DNA of 64,000 nucleotides from Eurosta solidaginis (lineage: Eukaryota > Arthropoda > Insecta > Diptera > Tephritidae), in the NCBI RefSeq assembly GCF_040869045.1, contig NC_090322.1, positions 188,293,477-188,357,476 of the forward strand, written 5' to 3'. The notes below the pieces were generated by a model. That model worked only from the letters and a program-made list of their open reading frames with translations. It was not told the origin of the DNA and searched no databases. Made by a program: the position numbers and the translations under genes. Of this stretch, positions 24,615-36,049 are shown piece after piece. How positions within the stretch are numbered: position 1 is the stretch's first letter; the number at the start of each line of letters is the position of its first letter.

Positions 24615-27600
24615 ATGGCTACCGTGGTCGAAAATAAATTTATATCCGAAACGGATCTCTTTTCGGATTACTGCGCTCGGTTCGGCACAACCGAGATCCA
24701 AGATAACACCGAAGCATCCCTAAAAATAAAAGATAAAAATATAGATGTGTTCTGGGAAAGGGTACAGAGCGCATATGACGCCGTCGTAGTCAGATGACAA
24801 CGACCTTCCCGAAAACTTTAAGGCCTCAGCCTTCAATAAATACCGCGCCTGTCTTATAGCATATGAAGACACAAAGGCAAGAATAGGCGATCAGCTCCAG
24901 CTAAGGGTACTAAGCAATCCCGTCCCCGCTACAACGACCACTCCCCAAGAAAATTCCGGGATGCACCTCAAAGTACCCGCCTGTGACACCGAAGTCTTTT
25001 ACGGGAGTTATGATCAATGGCCGTCCTTCCGTGACATGTTCACGGCGGTCTATATCAACCACCCCAAACTCTCGAGCGCCCAAAAACTGTACCACCTCAG
25101 GTACAAAACCCAAGGGAAAGCCGGCCAGATAGTAAAGCAATTTCCACTAAGCGATGACAACTTTGCTCTGGCTTGGGAAGCTCTTAAATCCCGTTATGAA
25201 AATAAAAGAGTCCTGGTCGACAACCAAATCAAAGCCCTCATGACCCTCAAGCCCATTCCGACTGAAAACAGCGAAGACATCCAGCGATTGCAATCCTCCG
25301 TTAATAACTGCCTCCAGATATTAGCAACCCAACAAGTCTCGACAGACAGTTGGGACCCCATATTAATATATCTGGTAACCTCAAAACTGCCGGAGAATAC
25401 AGTTGCGCTTTGGGAGCAATCTTTAAGCTCCAGAAGAGACCTACCGAACTGGTCCCAAATGGATCAGTTTTTGACTACTCGCTACGAGATAGTGGAAAGG
25501 GCGGATCAATGGCGACCAGCCAAAACCCGATATAACCCACCCTCCACTAATTTCTCAAAGCCTCCCACAAGTCAAAACAATCCCCAGTTCAGGCAGGCTC
25601 AAACCCCTAACCAAAGCCGCAACCCCCCGCAGAACAACAACTACTCTCAAACTCGCACAAATGCTCATGTGGCCGAGCATCAAAAAGTATACGCCTGCAG
25701 AAAGTGCAAGCAGAACTCCCACAAGCTACAAAGCTGCTTGCATTATAAAAAGCTGGCAATCCCCGAACGGAAAAAATTCGTGAGAGAAAGCAATCTCTGC
25801 GAAAACTGCCTGTCACAAACCCACCTCGTAAAAGATTGCACAAGCACAGGAACGTGTCTATACTGCCAAGGTCGCCACAACTCCACCCTCCACGATACCG
25901 GAATATCACACCAAACCAATGGCCCTCGAAGAACGGCAGCCCAAGTAGCAACTACTCAGGACGTTACCAACACAAATCCCAACGAGGAACTTCCCACCAC
26001 CTCAAACGCTGCCCGCATCCAATCTTTGCATGCGGAAAATGATAGCAAGATCATTCTCCCCACAGCAATAGTGTCCATAGAACACCGAGGGGACTGCTTC
26101 AGGCTCAGAGCCTTAGTGGATCAAGGGTCAGAGCGTAGCTTCATCTCGTCGAAAGCTCAAATCAAGCTAGGCCTCCCATATACCCACTCCCTATTTGAAA
26201 TATCGGGAATGGGAGGCGGAGTAGTACAAACCTCCAACAAGCTATGCTCACTGACCCTAGTCTCAAATGACCACAAGGTAAAAATAAAGGCCCAGGCAAT
26301 CGTGCTACCTCGACTCACTAGGCAACTCCCAACACTCCGGCTAAATAATGACCAAATGCGTAAATGGTCCCATCTCAAGCTAGCAGACCAGAACACTCAT
26401 AACCCCTCCCAAATTGATCTGGTATTAGGCAGTGATCTTATCCCTCAAATCATGCTAAATGGCATAGAAAAGATCTCGCCCACACTGCTAGCACAAAACA
26501 CGATATTTGGCTGGATAATAAGTGGCCAAACCCCCGAAAAGGTCGGATCACACTCCTCTCAAGCGTGGGAAGTGACGAATGTCCAGCTGAATGAACAGCT
26601 AAGGCAATTCTGGGAAATCGAAGAAATACCCAGAGTGCGAGTGGAAACCCCAGAAGATAAAATGTGCGAAGACTTTTATCAAAGCACAACCACTCGCATG
26701 GATGACGGTCGATATATGGTTCGGCTCCCCTTTAAACCAACATTTCCGAACGATATCGACCTAGGTCAGTCCCGTACTGCAGCCCTACGACAGTTCCACG
26801 GCATGGAACGTTCCCTCTCAAAAAAGGGCGATCTCAAGCAGCAGTACGACCAGGTACTCGAAGAATATCTGTCCCTAGGCCACATGGAAGAATGCAGTCC
26901 CAACGAAATAGAATCCCTGGGTAAATACTGCTCATTCTATCTCCCTCACCATGCAGTCGTAAGGCCAGACAAAAAGACAACAAAAGTCAGAGTTGTGTTC
27001 AACGCCTCCAAAAAGTCGGGTTCCGGTCACTCCCTCAACGATGTTTTATGTACCGGACCAACCCTCCAACCCGATCTCCGACTTATGTTGCTGAAATGGC
27101 GAACATATAAATATGTGTTTAATGGCGATGTCGAGAAAATGTACCGCCAAATTCTCTTGCACCCCGATGACCGAGACTACCAACGGATAATATTCCGAAC
27201 CCCCGAACACAGTCCAATAAAGGACTACAAGTTAAAAACGGTCACCTTCGGGGTTAACTGCGCGCCTTTCCTGGCTATCCGCACTCTACACGAGCTAGCG
27301 AAAGACATAGCCGATTCCCATCCACGCGCAGCCACAATACTAAAATCCGAGACGTATGTTGACGATATTTTATCTGGCAGTCATGATCTTCAATCAGCCG
27401 AGCAATCCCTAACAGAGACTATAGACGCTCTCAATGCAGCCGGCTTTCCCCTAAAAAAGATCACGGTAAACCATCCCAACATCCTCCAAAAAATATCGAA
27501 AACTGATCTGCTGGAAACAAACTTTCTCGAGTTCGAAAAGACTAGCACCGCCAAGACCCTGGGCATCCAGTGGAACGCCCTAACGGATACATTCTCGTAT

Positions 27601-29961
27601 ACCGTCGACTCAAATCCGGCATCCACTGCAGCCACGAAGCGGCAAATTCTCTCCTCTATTGCGAAACTTTTCGATCCCGCAGGGTGGCTGACGCCCATAA
27701 TGATCCAAGCGAAGATGCTCATGCAAGAATTGTGGTTAGATGGGACCGAATGGGACGAGAAGGTTAAACCCATCCGTCTAGCCAAATGGGCGCAGTTCTC
27801 TCAAAACCTTCCCTCTATCTCAGCCATCCAGATACCCCGATGGATGAATTTTACGCCCGATCAATACGTTGAGCTCCACGGGTTCTGCGACGCCTCAGAA
27901 AAGGCTTATTGCGCAACCCTGTACCTAAGAAGTACCGTCGGTACTCAGGTCCACTCTCACCTTATAGTGTCCAAAGGCAAAGTGGCTCCTCTCAAAACTA
28001 TTAGTCTGCCACGCCTGGAGCTATGCGGAGCGCTCTTATTAGCAAAATTAGTCGCAGTAGTCCAACCCCATCTCGGCCTAAGTCAACAAAAATTAATCAT
28101 GTGGTCCGACTCGGAAATCGTGCTAGCCTGGCTGGAAAAGCCACCCCACTCGTGGAAAACTTACGTCTCTAACCGAACAGCGCAGATCATAGACCTCGTT
28201 GGAAATGTCCCTTGGCGACATGTGCGAAGCAAAGACAACCCCGCGGATCTTGGAACCAGAGGATGCAGCCCCGACGATCTCTCTAACTCGTCGCTATGGT
28301 GGAATGGTCCAGAGTGGCTTTCCCGACCCCCCGAGGACTGGCCAACACCAACGGCCAGAAATATTGTACCCCCCGAACTTCGCCGAGTCGAATCACTGCA
28401 TGCAGCGGAAGAGTCAGAAGACTTCTTGGAACGGTTCTCCTCCTATCCCCGCGCCCTACGCGTAACAGCATACGTGTTAAAATTTGTAACTCGGCTTAGA
28501 AATGCCGTAGGAGGCAGTCGTACCCCTAACGATCCCGCCCTCTCTTACGCCGACGTCATGCGCGCGAAAAACCGTCTGCTAAGCTTGACTCAGTCGAGAT
28601 TCTTCGCTTCCGAAAGAGCCTCCCTCGAAAATTCGAAACCAATCGGAAGGCGAAGTCCCCTACTCGCACTTGACCCCTTCCTGGATACAAACGGGATTCT
28701 CCGTGCCAACGGAAGATTAGTAAACGCCGACATGACCTACAATGAATGTCATCCTATCATTCTCCCCGAAAAGGCTAGATTTACTACCCTTTATATAAGG
28801 TTTCTACACGAGAGCTTCCTCCATGCGGACCTCCGCCTCCTGCAACAAGCTATGAGGCAGGAATTCTATACCCCCCGACTCCAACCTCAGCTGAAAAAAT
28901 GTATATTCCAATGTAAAGTCTGCACCATTCATAAGCGACGAACGCAATCCCAAATAATGGCAGCTTTATCCCCCCAACGATGCACTTTCGCGCCCCCCTT
29001 CACTACTACTGGCGTAGACTTCGCCGGCCCATTTCACATCAAAGCTTCGATGCTCCGATCTCCAACCCTCGTAAAAGGTTATGTGGCCGTTTTCGTTTGC
29101 TTCACTACCAAGGCGATCCACCTGGAATTGTGTTCGGATCTCACTAGCAAGGCTTTTCTCGCTGCCTTCGCCCGGTTTGTAGGGCGTCGAGGTTACCCGA
29201 AGCAAATGATGAGCGACAACGGCACAACATTCATTGGTGCTAAGCGAGCTACCGAAGTAGAGTTCGTCACCTTCCTCAACGAAGTCTCGACAGATATTGT
29301 CAAAAAGTATGCGCCACAAGGCATCGATTGGAAATTTATACCCCCAGGCGCACCCCACATGGGCGGATTATGGGAATCTGCCGTCAAAAGCTTTAAAACC
29401 CATTTTAAAAAGGTTGCCGGAACACACAGCTTCACCTTTGAGGAATTCTCAACCCTATTAATTCGTATCGAGGCCGTTCTCAATTCTCGCCCTATCTCCC
29501 CGCTTTCCCAGGATCCAGCGGATCTCACCGCCCTCACACCCGGCCACTTTCTCCGAGGCGCACCCCTTCTCGCCATCCCTGAGCCGAACTATGAACACCT
29601 CTCTATGATCAACCGGTGGGACCGGTTGAAAGTTTTACATCACCAATTCAGCAAACGCTGGAAGAATGACTATCTCATGGAGTTACATAAGCGTTATCGA
29701 TGGCAAACCGCTCAACCTCCCCCTAAAATCGGCGATCTAGTCGTCATTAAGGAAGACAACCTACCCCCTACCGAATGGCGCCTAGGACGCGTGGAAGACA
29801 CCCATATAGGAAAAGACGGCCATATCCGAGTAGTCGACGTACGCACGCAAAATGGTGTGCTCACCAGGCCTATCACAAAATTGTGTTTCCTGCCACCAGC
29901 GGAATTCGACTCAGAACCCCACGGTTCTTTACCATCTCCCCAACCAACTACAGTCCACTAA
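24615..29961 (+). CDS. BEL Gag-Pol polyprotein with one frameshift near its start
   Basis: The start at 24615 gives 60 residues ending at TGA 24795-24797. Frame +1, open from 24790, then runs to 29961 (over 1,660 residues from 24961). Residue numbers below count from 24961. Gag (DUF1759-like capsid, about 15-110), three zinc knuckles at about 244-310 (C-x2-C-x4-H-x4-C types), protease at about 386 with a DQG in place of DSG/DTG, RT with YVDD at 799-802, RNase H ([37 protein letters not shown]), integrase HHCC near 1300-1320 and D-D-E ([25 protein letters not shown]), and the DUF5641-type tail ending [13 protein letters not shown]. All catalytic residues are present. The only defect seen is the early frameshift, which is a one-base change, a sequencing error, or, less likely, a programmed +1 shift at AGA-TGA-C. 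Confidence 0.93.
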
Positions 29962-30081
29962 GCTTAACTATCGATACCATCTCAGAACAAACTGAATCAT
30001 ACCGCAACTCTCACAGGCAGTCCCTACCTTGATGTTCTCCTCAATATACAACACACATTCATATACTCCTTTTTTCAACAG
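29962..30081 (+). promoter_or_regulatory. Intergenic spacer with candidate splice acceptor
   Basis: The 120-bp gap between pol and the last ORF ends in a pyrimidine tract followed by CAACAG directly against the ATG at 30082. That is a strong acceptor context and suggests a subgenomic spliced mRNA for the downstream ORF, as used for env by retroviruses. Confidence 0.45.
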
Positions 30082-30669
30082 ATGAATCGTCAACGTGCCC
30101 CGGTTCCTACACCGCGTCGCTCCTTGGCGTCCCAAGTGACAGTGCCAACGATCTCACCACGACATGCCGATGCCGTCGCCGACTATCGACGATGCCGTTT
30201 GTGTATGCGGCACCACGCGCTCTCGACTTGCCCACTGTTTACGGCCATGGAACCCCAACAACGCGCCATGATTGCCAGGGCGCACAAATACTGCACCAAC
30301 TGCCTGGCATTGTCCCATCACACGAGCGTGTGTACGTCCCGCGAGCGCTGTCACGTATGTGGGCTCCATCACCACACACTACTCCACCGCGAAACAGGGA
30401 GTCGCCAACCCCCGCAGCCGGGGCGCCATCATCGTCAGTCGCGCCGCCGCGAACCACCAAAACGCAGCACTCATCAACAACAACCGGCAGCAGCATCGCC
30501 CACACCCCGTTCCCGGCGTAACCAGCGCCCACCGACCGTGTCAGACCGCACCATACGATGCACCGCTACCGGTTTACGAACTGCCACGTACAAAACCAAA
30601 GTGGGCAAAATCCTAATCAAGGAAGCAGTTCGAGCTCTGACCGAGCTGCAGCACACGTTAGGCGCTTAG
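30082..30669 (+). CDS. Env-position ORF with nucleocapsid-like triple zinc knuckle
   Basis: 195 residues, highly basic (R/H/Q/P-rich), no signal peptide and no membrane segment, so not an Env. Residues about 36-105 hold three knuckles: C-x2-C-x3-H-x4-C, C-x2-C-x4-H-x4-C and C-x2-C-x4-H-x3-H. The same three-knuckle order occurs in the Gag of this element, with identical 20-residue and 5-residue linkers, so the two are paralogous domains. After an Arg/Gln-rich low-complexity middle (about 115-155), a short C-terminal segment ends KIGKILIKEAV-like helix and LTELQHTLGA. The stop lies 20 bp before the 3' LTR. I infer an RNA-binding accessory or Gag-modulating protein; function unknown. Confidence 0.8.
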   Translation: MNRQRAPVPTPRRSLASQVTVPTISPRHADAVADYRRCRLCMRHHALSTCPLFTAMEPQQRAMIARAHKYCTNCLALSHHTSVCTSRERCHVCGLHHHTLLHRETGSRQPPQPGRHHRQSRRREPPKRSTHQQQPAAASPTPRSRRNQRPPTVSDRTIRCTATGLRTATYKTKVGKILIKEAVRALTELQHTLGA

Positions 30670-30689
30670 TACGCCTAGGCGGGCCAGGA

Positions 30690-31530
30690 TGTTTGCGCGG
30701 CGTAGGCTGTCACCCGTCCCATCACCCTCTTGTACATACGTATAGCTATGAATTTATATATATAACCCGTATCGTGTATTGTATTCGAATATATTGAATT
30801 CTATTATATTGAATTACCCCCAAAATCAATACATGGCATTTACCCTTAAATTCCCTATTGGGAATGCTCATGGCCGTGTGGCAGCCTCCACCGCGCAAAA
30901 TCCACCAAGTCGAATTCGCCGCACGTACAGGATGGCGATCTGGCATGATCGACATCTGTCAGAAAAACCACCACCGTTTATTATTATATTTTTTCCTGGC
31001 TCTTTGTGCGAACAAAATTTTTATACTCTTGCCATTTTTTTCTATTTAACTTTGAGTGCATTTTTTTCCAAAACAAATTGAAGTGAAATTGCTGTAATTC
31101 TTTGTAGTGCAGTTAAGCAAAAGCGAACAACTATTGAATTGTAACCAAACGTATAAAGAGCGAAAATCGCTGCTATAGCTGAAACGCAGAAATAAATACT
31201 CCTAAGCGAGGAGAATAAATCTGTAAATATATTGATAAAGGTGGTTTTTTCTTTAATGGGAAAGTGGCTAAAATTGTCTATAATTTCCCCGTAACATTAA
31301 AGTGAGCACAATTTCGTGCTAAGCCCTTACGGTCCATCCATTTAACCATTATTAGCAGCGTGGACGCCGACAATTGGTATCAACACCTGAAGGAAGCGTA
31401 GAAAGTTACCGAGCATTACATCCTGAGAAAACTCAAATATCGAAGGACACCGCAGCGCCATCACCGGTCATTCCACCAGCATTCAGCACTATCCATACAA
31501 ACCGGTGAGTACCATCCTCTAGTTTAACTA
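30690..31530 (+). repeat. BEL 3' LTR
   Basis: 841 bp, starts TGTTTGCGCGG and ends TTTAACTA, followed by TSD GAATT (31531-31535). A weak purine-rich tract (GGCGGGCCAGGA) abuts it on the left and may serve as the polypurine tract. Confidence 0.92.
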
Positions 31531-31535
31531 GAATT

Positions 31536-32819
31536 AAAAGAGAGATTGAAAGATACGATCATTAGCCATGAAGATGTTTTGGTATCCTTTGATGTTATCT
31601 CCCTCTTTACCAACATACCGACGAACCTAGCTATAAAAATAATCATGAAAAAATGGGACACGATTCAAAACAATACCAACATACCGAGGAATAAATTTCA
31701 AAGTATTTTAGAGTTTTGCTTAAAGGACAACAACTATTTTATATGCAACAATAATATATACAGTCAGTCTTTTGGAATGCCGATGGGTAACCCCCTTTCC
31801 CCACGATCGCGGATATAATAATGGATGATCTTTTAAATAGCACATACTCGGAGCTCAAAAAGCAGCAGAAAGGCATTAAGTTCATTGTAAAGTATGTGGA
31901 CGACATATTTGCCATTATCCAAAGAGATGATGCAAATATCATACTTAAAACGCTGAACCAATACCATAACAGACTACAATTCAAGATGGAAATGGAAAAA
32001 AACAACAGCATACCTTTTCTAGATGCCCGCATACATAAAACAAACAATAACTTAATATTAGACTGGTACTCTAAGCCAACAGCGTCTGGGCGCCTAATAA
32101 ACTTTTTTTCATCACAACCACGAAAATATAAAATCAACACCGCCAAAAACCTCATACACAAAATCTTGACTATAAGCCATCAGAAATTTCATGACGACAA
32201 CATAAAGAAAATACAAATGACGCTTAAAAGAAATAATTATCCTGACTACCTTATATCTGACCTTATAGAACAAAAATTAAATCAAATTCAACAAAACCAA
32301 TCACTAGCAACAACAACAAACAATGAAACGAAACAATATCACAGTGTCACTCATATTCCCAGGCTAACAGAAAATTTAACACAAGACGTAATTAAACAAC
32401 AGAACATCAAAATAGCTTACAAATCCAACCATACATTATCAAGATGCTTTACAAAAACAAAAACCCCTATAAACAGAGAACAACAAAGCAATGTGGTTTA
32501 CAAAATAGAATGCAAAGGGAATAACGAAGAAAAATGCAACAAAGTTTATATAGGAACAACTAAGCGCGCTTTGGGTACACGATTAGCTGAACATGAAGCT
32601 GATATTAGGAAACTAAAACAAAATACAGCTCTCTCACAACACGTAATAACACACAACCACGTCGCTGACTTCGAAAACACGAAAATAATAGACAAAGAAG
32701 CTAGAGAGAAAAAACGATACACCTTGGAAAGCCTACGAATTTTGCAAAATAGGGAAAAGACTATGAATAAGAAAGAGGACACAGATGGTATCGCTGCCAC
32801 TTACATATTATGTTTATAA
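31536..32819 (+). pseudogene. Penelope polyprotein, C-terminal part with one frameshift
   Basis: Continues the ORF after the BEL element in the same frame: RT motif A (VSFDVISLFTNIP), motif B (GMPMGNPLSP), then a one-base loss in the C run at 31799-31802 (four C here, five in the inverted copy), which shifts the frame. Downstream, from 31821, come VKYVDDIFAI, NSIPFLDARI and the GIY-YIG domain (KVYIGTTKRALGTRL), ending at 32819. Together with the N-terminal part the product would be about 800 residues, a usual size for the family. The break is in a homopolymer and could be a sequencing error. Confidence 0.88.
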
Positions 32820-33076
32820 CATTTTACTTTTAGTATGACAAGTGTACCACAGTAGATGGTATCGTTTTATTTTTTATTTTATATTTTTAATCTTCCATAT
32901 TTTTTAATCTTTTTTCTTGTAATTATGTTTTATTTCTTTAATTTAATGCCGTAATTCAAATGTAAGTGGAAATTTGAAAACTTATAAATCAATGTTAAAT
33001 GTTAACATGTGTAATTGTGATAATTTCAAATTAATGTTGTTGTTTTTGTGTTTTTATTGTTAATAAATACAGAATT

Positions 33077-33116
33077 GCTCCAGAAGAAGCCAAGGAAATT
33101 TGGCGAAACGTCGAGC
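33077..33116 (+). ncRNA. Hammerhead-ribozyme-like motif, Penelope plus copy
   Basis: Read in order: stem I 5' strand GCTC (33077-33080), core CAGAAGA (33081-33087), A, stem II GCCAA (33089-33093) with loop GGAAAT and TTGGC, then GAA, palindromic stem III ACGT, cleavage-site C (33112), and stem I 3' strand GAGC (33113-33116). Penelope-like elements are known to encode minimal, often dimer-forming hammerheads. Only the second core base (A for U) departs from CUGANGA. Self-cleavage is inferred, not shown. Confidence 0.55.
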
Positions 33117-33220
33117 TGTAAGGTGAAATAAATTGTTTTATTTGCACTAGTTCAGAATAGATCGGAAAAGCTTAACAAAAATATATGAAAATCAATCAAA
33201 CCGATCGGAAACCAATATAT

Positions 33221-33237
33221 AAAATTAAATTTGTTTA
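33221..33237 (+). repeat. Right TSD of the Penelope pair
   Basis: Identical 17 bases to 20521-20537, lying 33 bp beyond the shared Penelope 3' end. Confidence 0.8.
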
Positions 33238-34282
33238 GTTTGTAGTTGAAGCAAAGGAATTCGCTGTATACTTGCAATGTATGGGAATTTTAAAAATTAG
33301 CGGCAACTACAGTTTTTTTGTGGCTTTCTAACTATTTCAGCGTGGCTGCATTTCAGATGCTGTGTGAGAATTAATTGCTGCTCCAAGGCAAAAAGCGAGT
33401 TAACATTTGATTGAAATGTTGGTTTTACGGTATTTTTCTGTTCTGGAAGTTCTGGTGTTGATATAAAGGAATAAAATATGACTAAAACTTAACTAGAACT
33501 TTTGATGTTTAGCTGTAAATATGCAATTTATAGCCTTAAATATGAATGACATAAATCTTAAAAAATCTTAATTGTTGATTTTCTCAAATTGTTGCTTAAC
33601 CATCTAGGCAAAGGCCCGCAATGGCGTTGATTTTAACTTGACTGCAAACAGCGAATAAATCGCCTACGTTATAATAACCTCTAAAATTATGACTGCAATA
33701 TTTGCGTGGCATTGTATTTCCCGTGAGCAAAGTTACAACAATTCAGTGACAGTCGTTAACCGCTGATAAGGCAAATGTTTGTTTATTTTAGTTAAATTTG
33801 TTAAAGAAATGAACCTCGAACTTATAATGTGGGATATTTGTTTGATATTGACTGATACTCAGCACGTACAAAAATGTTTCGCTATTCACCTAAACCGTAT
33901 GCGACAGATGACGACGGTTAGCAAGACCAGTCCTTCCTTAATCTATTTACTCATAGTAGCTGTCATCCTATCACTGGTGACAACATAAATATTTTCTAGA
34001 TAATATTCGTTATCATTAAGCAGCAACAGTTGGAAAATCTCCACCATTTCAAACACTAGAAGAAAAATAGAAAAAAAAATCATATATTTTTCGAATACCC
34101 ACAATTCCATATAACAAAGTGGCTAAGAAGCTAGGAAAAGCTACGCCGCGGTAGCCCGCAGAAGAAGCACGTGGAGAATAAACAGCGAAGCTAAAGGTAG
34201 GGATTGGAGACAAGGCTTATCTAACCGTAGAATTATGATGTTGATATTAACCAAAATATGGATTATGTGTTTTCACAGCACT
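33238..34282. other. Unannotated DNA
   Basis: No gene recognised between the Penelope pair and the RTE element. Confidence 0.5.
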
Positions 34283-34750
34283 GGTATCAAATAGGAGGGT
34301 GGAGCCGTGTGTAGAAGTCCACGAAACTGGGGAAAGCTTCTGACCGCCATTCACCTGGGAATGGCCAGATCGATTCTTTTGCATGCGGTTCAACCAGCCC
34401 ACTACTGCCGCTCGCTTGCGGCCAAGTATCCTCTGGGTAGCCGCTAATGTGAGAAGGCGACAAATTGGCTAGGCCACTCTGACATAACCGGTTTAAGGGC
34501 TAGCCGGGGAGATCTCATCGGCAGCATCTGTACACATCTAGGTGCGGCTGCAAGCGGGCGTCTGTCTTGGAGCAAGCGACTCGCTATATAAACGTGCAAG
34601 TAATATTTTCACCCCCGCTGAGCGGGTTGTGCGCTGGGCTTGGGACCCGCCACGTAAAACCATACTCCAATGAAATTTAGCAACAAGCCTCGGATAAATA
34701 CTCTCTATTGATGATGACCATGGCAAAGGTTTGAAGGACAATAAATTGAG

Positions 34751-36031
34751 GGCATGCACCTGAAACGTCCGCTCCCTGAATGGGATTGGTGCAGATGGCC
34801 GGCTGGTTGATGTCGGCGCCCAAGCAAAATCTGACATCACCGCCATCCAAGAAATGCGTTGGACGAAGCAAGGAAAAAAGAAGATCAAAAATTGTGACAT
34901 CTATTGTAGTGGGCATACGAATAAGCGCAGTTTCGGCGTCGGATTCGTGGTGGGAGAGAGACTTCGTCGCCAAGTTCTGGCGCTCACGCCTGTGGACGAG
35001 CGTCTCGCCGCTATCCGAATAAAAGCAAATTTTTTTTAATATATCATTCATCTGCGCCCAGGCGCCGACAGAGGGGAAAGACGATGAGGTGAAATACTCT
35101 TTTTATGAACAATAAGAACGCATATACGAGCGCTGCCCCCGTCATGATATAAAAGTAGTGCTTGGCGACTTTAACGCCAGGGTGGGCAAAGAAGGTGTTT
35201 TTGGCCCTACAGTCGGAAAATTCAGCATGCACAATGAAACTTCTCCTAACGGACTGAGGCTGATTGTCTTTCCCGGTGCTCGAAACATGGTCATATCCAG
35301 CACGAGGCTCATGCATAAAAAGATACATCAAGCTACATGGCTGTCTCCTGATCGAAATACTCGCAATCAGATTGATCACGTTGTGATAGACGGACGGCAT
35401 GTCTCCAGTGTTTAAGATGTGCGCACGATCCGAGGACCTAACATCAACTCGGACCATTATCTCGTTGCAGCCAAAATACGCACCCGCCTCAGCGCGGCTA
35501 AAACCAAGGAACACAAAACACAAGGAAAGCTGGACGTCGAAAAGCTTCAATCACAACAGACTGCCATTGATTTCGCAACTCGACTCTCACACTTGCTCTC
35601 TGAGCGCACAACTCAGCCTGAAGGAATACAGGAGCAGTGGAAGTATATCTCCAAAGCACTTCGTACTGCCGCCGAGGAAAAAATTGGTTACCGGCGGCCA
35701 CGAAAAACAACTGGTACGATGAAGAATGCCGCGTTGCAACCCATAGAAAAGACGCTGCCTACAGGGCTACGTTAAAAGCGAGCGCGAAAAGAGGAGTGTG
35801 TGAACGCTATCGTGAGTTGAAAAGGGAAGCGATACGCCTTTTCAGGAAGAAAAAAGCAGAAGTAGAAAGGCGTGAGTGCGAGGAGCTTGAGCTGCTAGCC
35901 ACCAGGAATAACGCCCGAAAATTTTACCAAAAAATACGGCGACAGAAGGAAGGTTTTGAGAGCGAGGCAAACTCCTGTAGGAACGAAAACTGCGACCTTG
36001 TAACTGATGTCAAGAGTGTGCTTAGATTATA
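34751..36031 (+). pseudogene. RTE apurinic endonuclease and linker region
   Basis: Endonuclease blocks are seen in several frames: NVRSLNGIGADGRL, AIQEMRWTKQG (catalytic Glu), LGDFNARVG (catalytic D and N), RNQIDHVVIDGRH (Asp), and NSDHYLVAAKIR (Ser-Asp-His). These are the active-site motifs of APE-type nucleases that nick target DNA for LINEs. A stop lies after SFYEQ (about 35114), another after DGRHVSSV (35413), and a frameshift near 35700. The linker (WYDEECRVATHRKDAAYRA, RKFYQKIRRQKEGF) leads to RT. Confidence 0.82.
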
Positions 36032-36049
36032 GAGGGAACACTTCTCTGC

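Larger units (their letters stand above)
23209..31530 (+). mobile_element. BEL/Pao LTR retrotransposon, nearly intact
   Basis: An 8.3-kb element bounded by ~841-bp LTRs and a 5-bp TSD, with a single Gag-Pol frame in BEL order (protease, RT, RNase H, integrase) and an extra ORF before the 3' LTR. The LTRs differ by two substitutions and one indel, so insertion was recent. It sits inside the Penelope ORF, dated after the Penelope event. Confidence 0.95.
22042..33220 (+). mobile_element. Penelope-like element, main copy, split by BEL element
   Basis: Two segments, 22042-23208 and 31536-33187, form one Penelope element once the BEL insertion and one copy of GAATT are discounted. The coding frame runs straight across that junction. 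Homology with the inverted copy ends at 33187; 33 further bases (33188-33220) precede the right TSD. The reading frame is still open at 22042, so the 5' end may be truncated or the true start may lie at 22082. Confidence 0.9.
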
